Shown in pieces: positions 49,353-56,401 of a DNA stretch of 64,000 nucleotides. Under the pieces are notes generated by a model, which saw only the letters and a list, made by a program, of their open reading frames with translations, was not told where the DNA came from and searched no databases. Within the stretch, counting starts at the first letter, position 1. Every line of letters starts with the position of its first letter. The position numbers and the translations under genes were made by a program. The stretch covers positions 17,146-81,145 of the forward strand of contig JAUNLF010000008.1 in the NCBI GenBank assembly GCA_030532405.1, read 5' to 3'. This DNA is from Actinomycetaceae bacterium (lineage in GTDB: Bacteria > Actinomycetota > Actinomycetes > Actinomycetales > Actinomycetaceae).

Positions 49353-50670
49353 TCGCACCACCGTTCAGCATCTTGTTCCACCGGTCGACAAAGTCAGGCA
49401 TCGTTTTCGACACGGTCTCAATGTCGTCCACGTAAACCTCCGGCACGACCAGTCCAATGATCGCCGCGAACGTAGCCATCCGGTGGTCACTGTAGGAGTG
49501 CAGCTCTACGGGGCCCTGCAATTTTTCGCGCCAGCCGTTGGTCGGGTCTATCGCCAGGTAGTCCTCGCCCTCGTCGACATCAACGCCGAGTTTGCGAAGC
49601 TCCGTTGCGATTGCCGCTAGGCGGTCCGTTTCGTGTCCGCGCAGGTGTCCGATATTCGTAATCCGCGAGGGCGTGCTTGCAAGCGCGCATACCGCTGCAA
49701 GCGTGGGTACGAGTTCGCCAACTTGCGACATGTCGCCCTCGAAGCCCTTAATCTCGTGCCCACGCACGCACAGCGTGCCGTACTGGGTGCCGAGGGGGAA
49801 TATGTCAACCTCTTGACCCATTTGGCGAAGGATTGACTGCCATGCGTCACCCGCCTGGGTTGTGGTGAGCGGCCAATACGGCACGCGCACGTGCCCGGCG
49901 GTAACCACTGCCGCGGCCAGGAACGGGCCGGCGTTGGACAGGTCCGGTTCAATAACGACATCGCGCGGTTGAATGTCGCCGCGCTTAACCCGAAGGGAGG
50001 TGTCCGAAGTCCACTCCACCCGGATGCCGCGCCTGCGCAACGAGTCGATCGTCATCTCAATGTGCGGCTTTGATGGCAACGCACCCGTCAGTTCGATCTC
50101 GAGCCAGTCTGCGTCGGCCTCCAACAGGGGAGCGACCAACAGCAGTGCCGACAAAAACTGTGACGAGCCCGAGGAATCCAAGCGCACCGGGCCATCCGCC
50201 TTCGCGGGGCCACGCATGGTCACGGGATACTGCGCTTCGCCCTCGTAATCAAAATCAACGCCCATCGAACGCAACGCTTGGTATAGCGGCTTCACGGGGC
50301 GCTCGTTAGCCTGCTCGTCAGCAATGAAACGCACGTCGCGCTCGTACAGGGAGGCAACGGCGGGGATGAACCGCATGACGGTTCCGGCAAGACCGCAGTC
50401 AATCGTCACGGGGCCGGAGTGGGGGACGCACGGAATCTTCGAAACCTGCCAGTTATCCGCGCCCATATCAATCTCAGCGCCCAACTTTCGCAGAGCCGCA
50501 ACCATCAGGTCTGTATCACGCGCTCGCAGGGCACCCGACAGGGTCGACGGGCCGGAAGCGAGCGCAGACAGCACGAGTTCCCGGTTCGTCAAAGACTTCG
50601 AACCGGGAATCGTTACGTCAGCGTCTACGGGTTTTAGTGCGCGCGGGGCAGGCCAGGCTTTAGGCGTCAA
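49339..50670 (-). CDS. aroA: 3-phosphoshikimate 1-carboxyvinyltransferase (EPSP synthase)
   Basis: 443 residues with a TTG start at 50670 and AAGGAAG four bases upstream. Key motifs are PGSKSLTNRELVLSAL, GLAGTVMRFIPAVASL, LDSSGSSQFLSALLL and GHETDRLAAIATELRKLG. It joins shikimate-3-phosphate and PEP in the shikimate pathway. The start overlaps the end of the DoxX-like gene by 11 bases, so translation may be coupled. Confidence 0.96.
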   Translation of the reverse strand: MTPKAWPAPRALKPVDADVTIPGSKSLTNRELVLSALASGPSTLSGALRARDTDLMVAALRKLGAEIDMGADNWQVSKIPCVPHSGPVTIDCGLAGTVMRFIPAVASLYERDVRFIADEQANERPVKPLYQALRSMGVDFDYEGEAQYPVTMRGPAKADGPVRLDSSGSSQFLSALLLVAPLLEADADWLEIELTGALPSKPHIEMTIDSLRRRGIRVEWTSDTSLRVKRGDIQPRDVVIEPDLSNAGPFLAAAVVTAGHVRVPYWPLTTTQAGDAWQSILRQMGQEVDIFPLGTQYGTLCVRGHEIKGFEGDMSQVGELVPTLAAVCALASTPSRITNIGHLRGHETDRLAAIATELRKLGVDVDEGEDYLAIDPTNGWREKLQGPVELHSYSDHRMATFAAIIGLVVPEVYVDDIETVSKTMPDFVDRWNKMLNGGANAQA

Positions 50671-51169
50671 AGGCTTCCTTGGCGGACTGCCAAGCCTCGT
50701 TGCGAGCTTCCGCTAGTTCAACCTTGTGTTCGCGCCAGTTCGCCAGCGCCCACGCCTTCGACGGCTCACCGCGACGGTCAACGCTAGCCAAAATCAGGCC
50801 GCCCAGCGTGGCGCCGTAGCGCTCCAGTCCGCGACGGTACTTGTTGCGCTCCGCCTTATCTTGCGCGGTCCACACCGGGTTTTGAATCAAAGCGATCGGA
50901 ACCGCGACAGTCGCCAGAGCAACCGCGCATGAACGCGGAGCCTTACCAAGCGCAAACCCGGTACCAGCCATCGCGGTGAACCCACCCAACACGCGTGACG
51001 CCATCTTCGCGTCAGACGTCAAAACAGGTGGAACACCCAGACGCTCCAAGTACGGCGACACCTTCTTAAACTGGCGTGCATGTTCGTCGGGGTCCTTCAC
51101 AGCGGAGATCCCGTCGACAATAAACGGTAAAGCAATCAGGGGACGAGCAACCATGCGTAGTAAGTTCAT
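50660..51169 (-). CDS. DoxX-family membrane protein
   Basis: 169 residues with about four hydrophobic helices (LIALPFIVDGISAV, VLGGFTAMAGTGFALG, CAVALATVAVPIALI, LGGLILASV) and a charged C-terminal tail, the usual shape of DoxX proteins, some of which act with thiol oxidoreductases in oxidative stress. It is divergent from the SigR-like sigma gene; no SigR-type promoter was found facing it. Confidence 0.75.
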   Translation of the reverse strand: MNLLRMVARPLIALPFIVDGISAVKDPDEHARQFKKVSPYLERLGVPPVLTSDAKMASRVLGGFTAMAGTGFALGKAPRSCAVALATVAVPIALIQNPVWTAQDKAERNKYRRGLERYGATLGGLILASVDRRGEPSKAWALANWREHKVELAEARNEAWQSAKEAFDA

Positions 51170-51317
51170 GTTTCCATGTTACCCACATCTCAGCTAAGCG
51201 CGCGGGAAAGACCGCGAAATTCTGCCCCTACCTGCGCGACCCCCGCGTGCAGTCCGCCCCGGATACGCGCGTGGAACACCCCGAAGCCGGCTCGCCCTCA
51301 CAAATAAAAACAATCTT

Positions 51318-51343
51318 GGAACAAAACGGCACCGGTCGTTGTT
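51318..51343 (+). promoter_or_regulatory. SigR/SigH-type autoregulatory promoter
   Basis: GGAAC (51318-51322), exactly 18 bases, then GTT (51341-51343). This is the established SigR (Streptomyces) and SigH (Mycobacterium) consensus GGAAY-N18-GTT. Transcription would begin near 51350, giving the sigR-rsrA message a short leader with AGGAGG. Confidence 0.8.
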
Positions 51344-51377
51344 ATGAACGGTGAAGGAGGTGGCACTATGCTCGATA

Positions 51378-51977
51378 ATGATGGACACCAAGAAGATCGA
51401 CGAGGACGAACTGCGCGCACGGTTCGAAGAAGAGGCCCTGCCACTTCTGGACCAGCTGTACGGGGCGGCGGTACGCATGACGCATAACACTGCCGACGCT
51501 GAAGACCTGGTTCAAGATACTTATGCTCGCGCGTTTAGTTCGTTCCACACTTTTAAGCCCGGAACGAACCTCAAGGCGTGGATGTACCGCATCTTGAAGA
51601 ACACGTTCATTAACACTTACCGCAAAAAGCAGCGCCGCCCGCAAGAATCCGGCGACGAAAACGTTGAGGACTGGCAGCTATACCAGGCGGCCGAACACCA
51701 CCCGGTAGGACTGCGATCCGCGGAAGCCGAGGCCCTGGACGCCCTGCCTGACGACACGGTACGTGACGCCCTGGAGGCCCTGCCCGACAACTATCGCGAA
51801 GCCGTACTTCTCGCCGACGTTGAAGGGTTTTCTTACAAAGAGATTGCGGACATTATGGACACCCCGGTTGGGACCGTCATGTCGCGAATTCATCGAGGGC
51901 GCGCGCAACTTCGCACTGCGCTTGCGGATTACGCCGCGCAAATGGGTATCGGAGTGAGGGGAGGCAAGCATGCGTGA
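51378..51977 (+). CDS. sigR: thiol-stress ECF sigma factor SigR/SigH
   Basis: About 199 residues from the ATG at 51378 ([19 protein letters not shown]). Region 2 reads [40 protein letters not shown], region 4 reads [28 protein letters not shown] and [17 protein letters not shown]. It directs RNA polymerase to thiol-oxidative-stress genes and its own promoter just upstream. The Shine-Dalgarno (51355-51360) is 17 bases from this ATG, and in-frame GTGs at 51351 and 51360 are alternatives, so the start is uncertain. The stop overlaps rsrA. Confidence 0.93.
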   Translation: MMDTKKIDEDELRARFEEEALPLLDQLYGAAVRMTHNTADAEDLVQDTYARAFSSFHTFKPGTNLKAWMYRILKNTFINTYRKKQRRPQESGDENVEDWQLYQAAEHHPVGLRSAEAEALDALPDDTVRDALEALPDNYREAVLLADVEGFSYKEIADIMDTPVGTVMSRIHRGRAQLRTALADYAAQMGIGVRGGKHA

Positions 51978-52239
51978 GTTTGACGATAGCTGCACAGCCT
52001 GCGAACAGTTGAACAAGTTCCTCTTCGAATACGCCGATGGTGAACTCGATCAGGAACACGCGAAGCGTTTGGAAAAGCACGTCTCCGAGTGTCCGTACTG
52101 TAAGGACCGTGTGGACGCGGAAATGCACGTTCGCGAATTGGTAAGGCGTTGCTACAACGAGCATGCCCCCTCCAACTTGCGCACCCGCGTGATCTCCAGG
52201 ATTCGCACAACACACCTGCGTATCGAAACCTACGAGTAG
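51970..52239 (+). CDS. rsrA: zinc-binding redox anti-sigma factor RsrA
   Basis: 89 residues; ATG overlaps the sigR stop, GGGGAGG upstream. The ZAS motif is H37-x3-C41-x2-C44 with C8 and C11 in front, the same residue numbers as the zinc ligands of Streptomyces RsrA. Oxidation forms a disulfide, releases zinc and frees SigR. With the promoter at 51318 this is a complete feedback loop. Confidence 0.95.
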   Translation: MREFDDSCTACEQLNKFLFEYADGELDQEHAKRLEKHVSECPYCKDRVDAEMHVRELVRRCYNEHAPSNLRTRVISRIRTTHLRIETYE

Positions 52240-52432
52240 GCAAACTGTGCCGGGCGCCCGTTTAACTGGTGTGGGCTCGGGTTTCGATTACGCGCGGGGT
52301 TGAATTAGTCACTTTTCGCTATCTGCCGCCTGCCAGGTGTGCTCGAGACTGTTAAATCAGCCCGATTTGTGCGAAAATGGCAAAGTTGTCCGAAGTCAAC
52401 TGTCCGGGAGGACAGGCAGTAAGGAGTGGATT

Positions 52433-52507
52433 ATGAGCAAGCGAGGCCGCAAGCGCAAGGCACGTCGCAAGAGCGCCGCAAACCACGGCAAGCGTCCCTT
52501 GTCCTAA
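52433..52507 (+). CDS. 50S ribosomal protein bL37
   Basis: A 24-residue, extremely basic protein (MSKRGRKRKARRKS... ending NHGKRPLS) with AAGGAG six bases upstream. It matches actinobacterial bL37, a tiny ribosomal protein first seen in mycobacterial ribosome structures (older annotations: AURKAIP1/COX24-domain protein). Too short for most ORF callers. The following hairpin ends its transcript. Its last 35 bases are duplicated at 56257, on the far side of the inserted cassette. Confidence 0.92.
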   Translation: MSKRGRKRKARRKSAANHGKRPLS

Positions 52508-52520
52508 GCTAAAAGTTTAG

Positions 52521-52548
52521 AAGGCTCCAGGAAAAATCCTGGAGCCTT
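52521..52548. terminator. terminator hairpin after bL37 (left copy)
   Basis: Perfect 12-bp stem AAGGCTCCAGGA / TCCTGGAGCCTT with an AAAA loop, 13 bases after the bL37 stop. It can serve bL37 and the convergent gene. An identical hairpin is at 56305-56332 in the right repeat. Confidence 0.8.
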
Positions 52549-52617
52549 CACTCATTTCCGGGGCCGCACGCCGTCAGTGCGTTGCAGGTGCCACGTCCGG
52601 TCCCGTGCGGTACACCG

Positions 52618-52681
52618 TCAGCGTGCGGTGGGTACCACTTCCGGGGCGCGCAGTTTGATCCGCCCGCCTGTCGCGACTAGG
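52618..52681 (-). pseudogene. 3' remnant of the modBC fusion gene
   Basis: Twenty in-frame codons and a TGA encode LVATGGRIKLRAPEVV-PTAR, the end of the ModC TOBE domain. Compared with the intact gene (ending PTVR) there are four base changes, three of them synonymous. There is no upstream coding sequence in this copy. Confidence 0.85.
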
Positions 52682-52712
52682 GGACTTCGCAGAGCGGGTT
52701 CTTATAGGCGGG

Positions 52713-55646
52713 CTAATCAAGACTGATTACTTTTTCAAAACAATCTAGGTTTGTGCGCGAATGCAGCACTATTACCGCCTGCTTTTTACTGCTCCCGAGG
52801 GCTTGCCTCAAACTCGTTAACTCTTCCCTTTCTTCACTCGGACTGAGATTCCTAAAGGTCTCATCAAGTAGAAGTATCCTTGCAGACCCATCGATGAGCT
52901 GAGAGCGTAGCAACTGTATTCCACTGCTACTGCACTCCTCTGATGCCAGGGGGTCCGTCGACGGAATTATCGTTACATCTCCACTCCTGCTTGCGTCATA
53001 GATGGCGTCGAGCAGGACTGATTTTCCTGCGCCAGTGCTTCCTATCAAAGCGGTGAGCACATTCCCACTATCGATCGAATTAAGGATTTTCCTAAGGGAA
53101 TCTTGAGGAGCTATGTGCGGTGTTCTTGCCAACTCGAATTCTTCGAGCATACGAACCCGTTCCGCGGTCAAACTTACTACGCCGGCATGTTGAAGTGTTT
53201 CAATAGTGGTTTGGAGGCCTGCAGACAGGGTAAGAATAAAGAAAAGAATAGACGCATAGGTTATTTCTGCGGAATAGTTCCAAGGGATTGATATCAATAA
53301 GACTGCGAGACTGTTTAACGTTACGACCAATAACTGTGTTAATCCGCTCTGTAAAGCGTAGGCATTCGTCAACCGAATAGAGTTTCTGATGTAGTTATCT
53401 TCAGAAACTAAGTAAGCTTTCTCGCCAGCAACCCTGAGTTGCGGACTGTTTGGCGCAGACGCTGAGCCTGCTTGCACATTTATTGCACCGATAAACTCGC
53501 CTCGAGCATTGGCTACGTCCGTGGTCGCAGGGATTACAGTCTTTAGACCTCTACGCCAGACGAAGATAGCGAGCGGGAGCGCCGCAACAAAAACTATGAG
53601 AAACGCGGGCGCCCCGATCAGAGTACTCCCAATAAGTAGAACAGAGTGGACCGTCACAAGAGTTACTGAACCTAGTGCGCCAGGGATTTCCATTTGCAGA
53701 CTGGAAAAATCTTCTCCAACACGCCCAACGACAGCGCCGGCTGTTTTGCTATTCGCGAAACGTTCAAGTCGTCCGATAAGTTGATCGTGTAACACACTCA
53801 ATCTGCGAATAGGAACCCTATAAACCGTTATGGATAGCATCAACGAGCCAACGACGACACCCACTAAGGAAGTAGTTGATAATCCAATCATCTCCAACGC
53901 TGTTAGATCATTTTGGGAAATAGATATTGCAAATGCGATTTCTGATGCGCTCAGGAGAAAGGCGCCAAGACCGACCAATAAGAAACGCATGCCAAAAACG
54001 AGTTGAATGGCCCTTAGAAATGTTGCCTTCTTTTTGTCTGGGTCAGGAAGGTAGGTCGAGGGGTCGTGCAATTCCTCGCTGGAGTTTTCGGTGTTTACCA
54101 CCTCGCTACTACTACTTGGTGGCTCAGTGATATTTTCGGTAGCAGTGTCTGGCCGAGCGAAACTAGATGGAACATACTCCAAAGAAGACGCTAAGAGGGA
54201 GCAGGAGTGTACATTTTCCAATACGACTTCGGCTACTACCTCCCGCGTTACAGGATCTAGCGAAGCAAATGAGTTGTCTAAGATAAGCCAGTCTGGGGAC
54301 TCAGAAAGTACCATGGCGAGCGTTAGCCGTTGCAATTCACCCGATGACAGTGTTTCGATTTCCTTCTCTGAACGAGCTAAGACTTCGGGCTGTAAACCCA
54401 TACTTGTAGCCAGTCGTCTAAATTCGGATTTCTGATATGGGTCTGTACCGGCATGCCAAGCTGACAGAATAGACTGCGATATCGCCGGTTCACGTGGCAC
54501 AAATGCAACACCATCTTGACCGGGAGTCGTTCTGAGCAAATCCGCTCTTGCACTATTGCCATCTAGGACCTCAACACTACGGGTATCGGGAGCTATCGGC
54601 GCAGTCTGGGACGGAATAGTTGAAGTGTCTCGTTCAATCTCATACAGGTCGCGCATCATCGGTACAGCAAGTCGTATAACTCGATAGTTCACTACATTGT
54701 TCTGTACTGCTGAATGCAGATAGCGAGCAGCAAGAATAATGCTAATTCCGATGTTGCTTGTGGGCCAAAATAGTGTTCCGACGATGGCAATCAATGTAAG
54801 AACAGCAGTAAGCGCGCCTCTGTCTAAGAAACTGTTCAATACCTGCAATCGCACCCGTGCTCTAAGCAGTGATTCTTCGGTGTTGCGTACACGCGATAAG
54901 TGACTTTTCGCCGCCTCCCAACTAGGAATTCTCTTCCCTCTCGGTAACGACTTAGCTAACCGTTTTATCCAAACTCTGCGCTCCCCCTCTAGCTCAATGT
55001 AACGCTCCCAAAGAGAGCCAATTTTGGCTACGAGTTTGATGCTCACACTTACCAGCGCCGCGATAAGGAATACAGCAAGCACGCCATTTATTCCATAAAG
55101 ATAGAATGATATTACAATGAATAAAACCACCTGCACAGTTGAAATAGCAAAATCAACAACGTAGGCAAATTGACTAATTTGAGCAGGATAAGTCAACACA
55201 ATCTCGTCGATTTTAGATTTTCGAACTTGCACTCGAAAAAGCTTACGAAATCGTCTATAAGTGATCTGCCTGATTGCTACGACGAGTAGCATTTCTTGTC
55301 TTTCCTTTATCAGGAATCCAGCGCTTTCAAGGAGAAATGCGAGCAGTAACAGCGCAATCAGCGACTTACTATAGCTAGTATCGGACGCCAGACTTTCTAA
55401 GCCAATTGTAATGAGTGCAGAACCGAGTATAGACACCGTGCCGGCAAGGAATGTGATCAAGCTGAGGTTTGCGGGCGCTGCCAACAATGCCATCCATCGA
55501 ATCTTCGTTGGGCACTTAGAGTCAAGCAGCTCAAAACGTGTGTATAAATGTTCAATTGACGGCATACGGAACCAAAAAAGTACTTTGTGTTCCCTTAATC
55601 GTGTGAGCATGTTTTTCATTATCGGGGTCTGCCTAGGGATAGCCAC
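52713..55646 (-). CDS. single-chain ABC exporter (TMD-NBD-TMD-NBD) with reciprocally reduced NBDs
   Basis: 977 residues counted from a GTG at 55646; in-frame ATGs at 55619 and 55610 are alternatives. Helices at ~50-120, ~155-210 and ~275-310 form TMD1; ~545-615, ~655-700 and ~770-815 form TMD2. NBD1 (~355-495) has no Walker A but keeps an LSSGE signature (433-437) and Walker B WLILDN with Asn instead of the catalytic Glu (458). NBD2 (~845-977) has Walker A GSTGAGKS (869-876), Walker B ILLLDE (924-929) and the switch His962, but no signature helix. One complete ATP site could form between the halves. AT-rich codons (AGA, ATA, TTA) differ from neighbours. Probably exports a peptide encoded upstream; related exporters serve bacteriocins or CydDC-type thiol export. 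Confidence 0.85.
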   Translation of the reverse strand: MAIPRQTPIMKNMLTRLREHKVLFWFRMPSIEHLYTRFELLDSKCPTKIRWMALLAAPANLSLITFLAGTVSILGSALITIGLESLASDTSYSKSLIALLLLAFLLESAGFLIKERQEMLLVVAIRQITYRRFRKLFRVQVRKSKIDEIVLTYPAQISQFAYVVDFAISTVQVVLFIVISFYLYGINGVLAVFLIAALVSVSIKLVAKIGSLWERYIELEGERRVWIKRLAKSLPRGKRIPSWEAAKSHLSRVRNTEESLLRARVRLQVLNSFLDRGALTAVLTLIAIVGTLFWPTSNIGISIILAARYLHSAVQNNVVNYRVIRLAVPMMRDLYEIERDTSTIPSQTAPIAPDTRSVEVLDGNSARADLLRTTPGQDGVAFVPREPAISQSILSAWHAGTDPYQKSEFRRLATSMGLQPEVLARSEKEIETLSSGELQRLTLAMVLSESPDWLILDNSFASLDPVTREVVAEVVLENVHSCSLLASSLEYVPSSFARPDTATENITEPPSSSSEVVNTENSSEELHDPSTYLPDPDKKKATFLRAIQLVFGMRFLLVGLGAFLLSASEIAFAISISQNDLTALEMIGLSTTSLVGVVVGSLMLSITVYRVPIRRLSVLHDQLIGRLERFANSKTAGAVVGRVGEDFSSLQMEIPGALGSVTLVTVHSVLLIGSTLIGAPAFLIVFVAALPLAIFVWRRGLKTVIPATTDVANARGEFIGAINVQAGSASAPNSPQLRVAGEKAYLVSEDNYIRNSIRLTNAYALQSGLTQLLVVTLNSLAVLLISIPWNYSAEITYASILFFILTLSAGLQTTIETLQHAGVVSLTAERVRMLEEFELARTPHIAPQDSLRKILNSIDSGNVLTALIGSTGAGKSVLLDAIYDASRSGDVTIIPSTDPLASEECSSSGIQLLRSQLIDGSARILLLDETFRNLSPSEEREELTSLRQALGSSKKQAVIVLHSRTNLDCFEKVISLD

Positions 55647-55692
55647 TCCTATTCATATGTAGCTCTTCTTTGACGAGGTCATCGTTTGGGAA

Positions 55693-56073
55693 TCAGTAAG
55701 ACAGTTCTTGAAGCGCTCCTTCGGAGTCGAATTCTGGGGTTGTCTGTGAATGGGCGTGTGCATATATGAGTTCGGCTCCCGCTTGCATTTCAATCGGTAG
55801 TAATACGTGGTTAGCGTGCTTTCTATACTGAAGGGTCCACTCTGGGGTATTTGCCTTGAAAATGAATGTAGGGCAATAAGCGGTCTCTGGGCGGGCCAGT
55901 ATTCTGGCCTTCTCAGATTTAACTTGTGTCCTACTCTTCTTCTCTGAGTACTTCCCATTGTGTGTGTGGTGTTCCTTAGTTAAAGATTGGACTTGCCTTT
56001 GTAGCAGTACATGACCGACATGTTGGTCTTCGGCTTGCTCACTTTCCTCGTCTTCATCTTCATGGATTTCCTT
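55693..56073 (-). other. 126-codon open frame without a start codon
   Basis: Between in-frame stops at 56074-56076 and 55693-55695 this frame is open but has no ATG, GTG or TTG until an ATG near its end (IEMQAGAEL). Composition is protein-like: an acidic start (HEDEDEESEQAED), then FIFKANTPEW, YRKHANHVLLPIE and AELIYAHAHS. After the TGA the same frame stays open for 19 more codons (FPNDDLVKEELHMNRSGYP) up to a TAG. It is in the -1 frame relative to the 27-codon ORF. It may be a decayed gene, a frameshift product or chance; another frame (55653-55958) has an ATG but no binding site. Confidence 0.3.
55980..56063 (-). CDS. 27-residue peptide, candidate exported precursor
   Basis: ATG at 56063 with AAAGGA at six to seven bases, the best ribosome binding site in the cassette. 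The product begins MKMKTRKVSKPKT and ends YCYKGKSNL: nine Lys/Arg, no acidic residue, a single cysteine at position 20. It lacks a Sec signal and a double-glycine site. Position upstream of a peptide-type ABC exporter on the same strand suggests a bacteriocin or signalling peptide. No modification enzyme is encoded. I do not recognise a family; expression is unproven. Confidence 0.45.
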   Translation of the reverse strand: MKMKTRKVSKPKTNMSVMYCYKGKSNL

Positions 56074-56133
56074 TCAAGTAGTACTTCAACTCTGAACGTA
56101 CACACAGAACGGTTCCGTGGGGACGTTCGTCCG

Positions 56134-56162
56134 ACAGTAACCGGAGCGCAGAAATCAGACAA
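56134..56162 (-). promoter_or_regulatory. possible cassette promoter
   Basis: Reading the minus strand: TTGTCT (56162-56157), 17 bases, TACTGT (56139-56134), predicted start near 56127, about 65 bases before the peptide ATG. Two small inverted repeats with TT centres overlap the predicted start: GGACG-TT-CGTCC (56121-56132) and ACGG-TT-CCGT (56110-56119), which could be an operator. Confidence 0.4.
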
Positions 56163-56256
56163 GGCTAATTTGTGAACTGTTTAATATGTGAGAAAAGCCC
56201 GTCGCGTCACTTTGAGATTTGGAATCGGGTCACATGAAAGCTTTTGGGCATAGATT

Positions 56257-56291
56257 GCGCCGCAAACCACGGCAAGCGTCCCTTGTCCTAA
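56257..56291 (+). pseudogene. 3' remnant of bL37
   Basis: The last 11 codons of bL37 including the TAA are present, identical to 52473-52507, without the start or Shine-Dalgarno. The identical hairpin terminator follows at 56305-56332. Confidence 0.9.
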
Positions 56292-56304
56292 GCTAAAAGT
56301 TTAG

Positions 56305-56332
56305 AAGGCTCCAGGAAAAATCCTGGAGCCTT
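56305..56332. terminator. terminator hairpin after modBC (right copy)
   Basis: Perfect 12-bp stem with an AAAA loop, identical to the one at 52521. In this position it lies 70 bases beyond the modBC stop on the minus strand. Confidence 0.75.
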
Positions 56333-56401
56333 CACTCATTTCCGGAGCCGCACGCCGTCAGTGCGTTCTAGCTACCACGTCCGGTCCCGTGCGGTACGCC
56401 G

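Larger units (their letters stand above)
52473..52681. repeat. 209-bp direct repeat, left copy
   Basis: Aligned without gaps to 56257-56465 (offset 3784) with 10 mismatches counted by hand. It contains the last 11 codons of bL37, the hairpin terminator, the spacer, and the last 21 codons of the modBC fusion in the opposite orientation. Outside it the two flanks are unrelated. It marks the left border of the low-GC cassette. Confidence 0.95.
52682..56256. mobile_element. low-GC cassette flanked by direct repeats (peptide/ABC exporter island)
   Basis: A 3,575-bp insertion between bL37 and modBC. Hand counts give 23/60 GC at 53221-53280 and 19/60 at 55081-55140, against 39/60 in modBC at 57121-57180. 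Contents on the minus strand: possible promoter (56134-56162), a 27-codon ORF (55980-56063), a start-less open frame (55693-56073) and a 977-codon ABC exporter. No integrase, transposase or terminal inverted repeat was found, and the exporter stop is 32 bases from the left repeat. Consistent with import of a cargo segment by recombination in the shared flank. Confidence 0.8.

Noticed and set aside
55766-55834. Plus-strand ORF of 22 codons with two cysteines, resembling a RiPP core
   Set aside because: No ribosome binding site, opposite strand to all cassette genes and no promoter; probably chance.
55653-55958. 101-codon minus-strand ORF between the small peptide and the exporter
   Set aside because: Its ATG lacks a Shine-Dalgarno at usable distance and its composition is unusual; the overlapping start-less frame looks more protein-like. 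Neither could be proven, so only the latter is listed, at low confidence.
52682-56256. Insertion sequence or composite transposon
   Set aside because: No transposase, no terminal inverted repeats; the flanking repeats are host gene ends, too long for target-site duplications.
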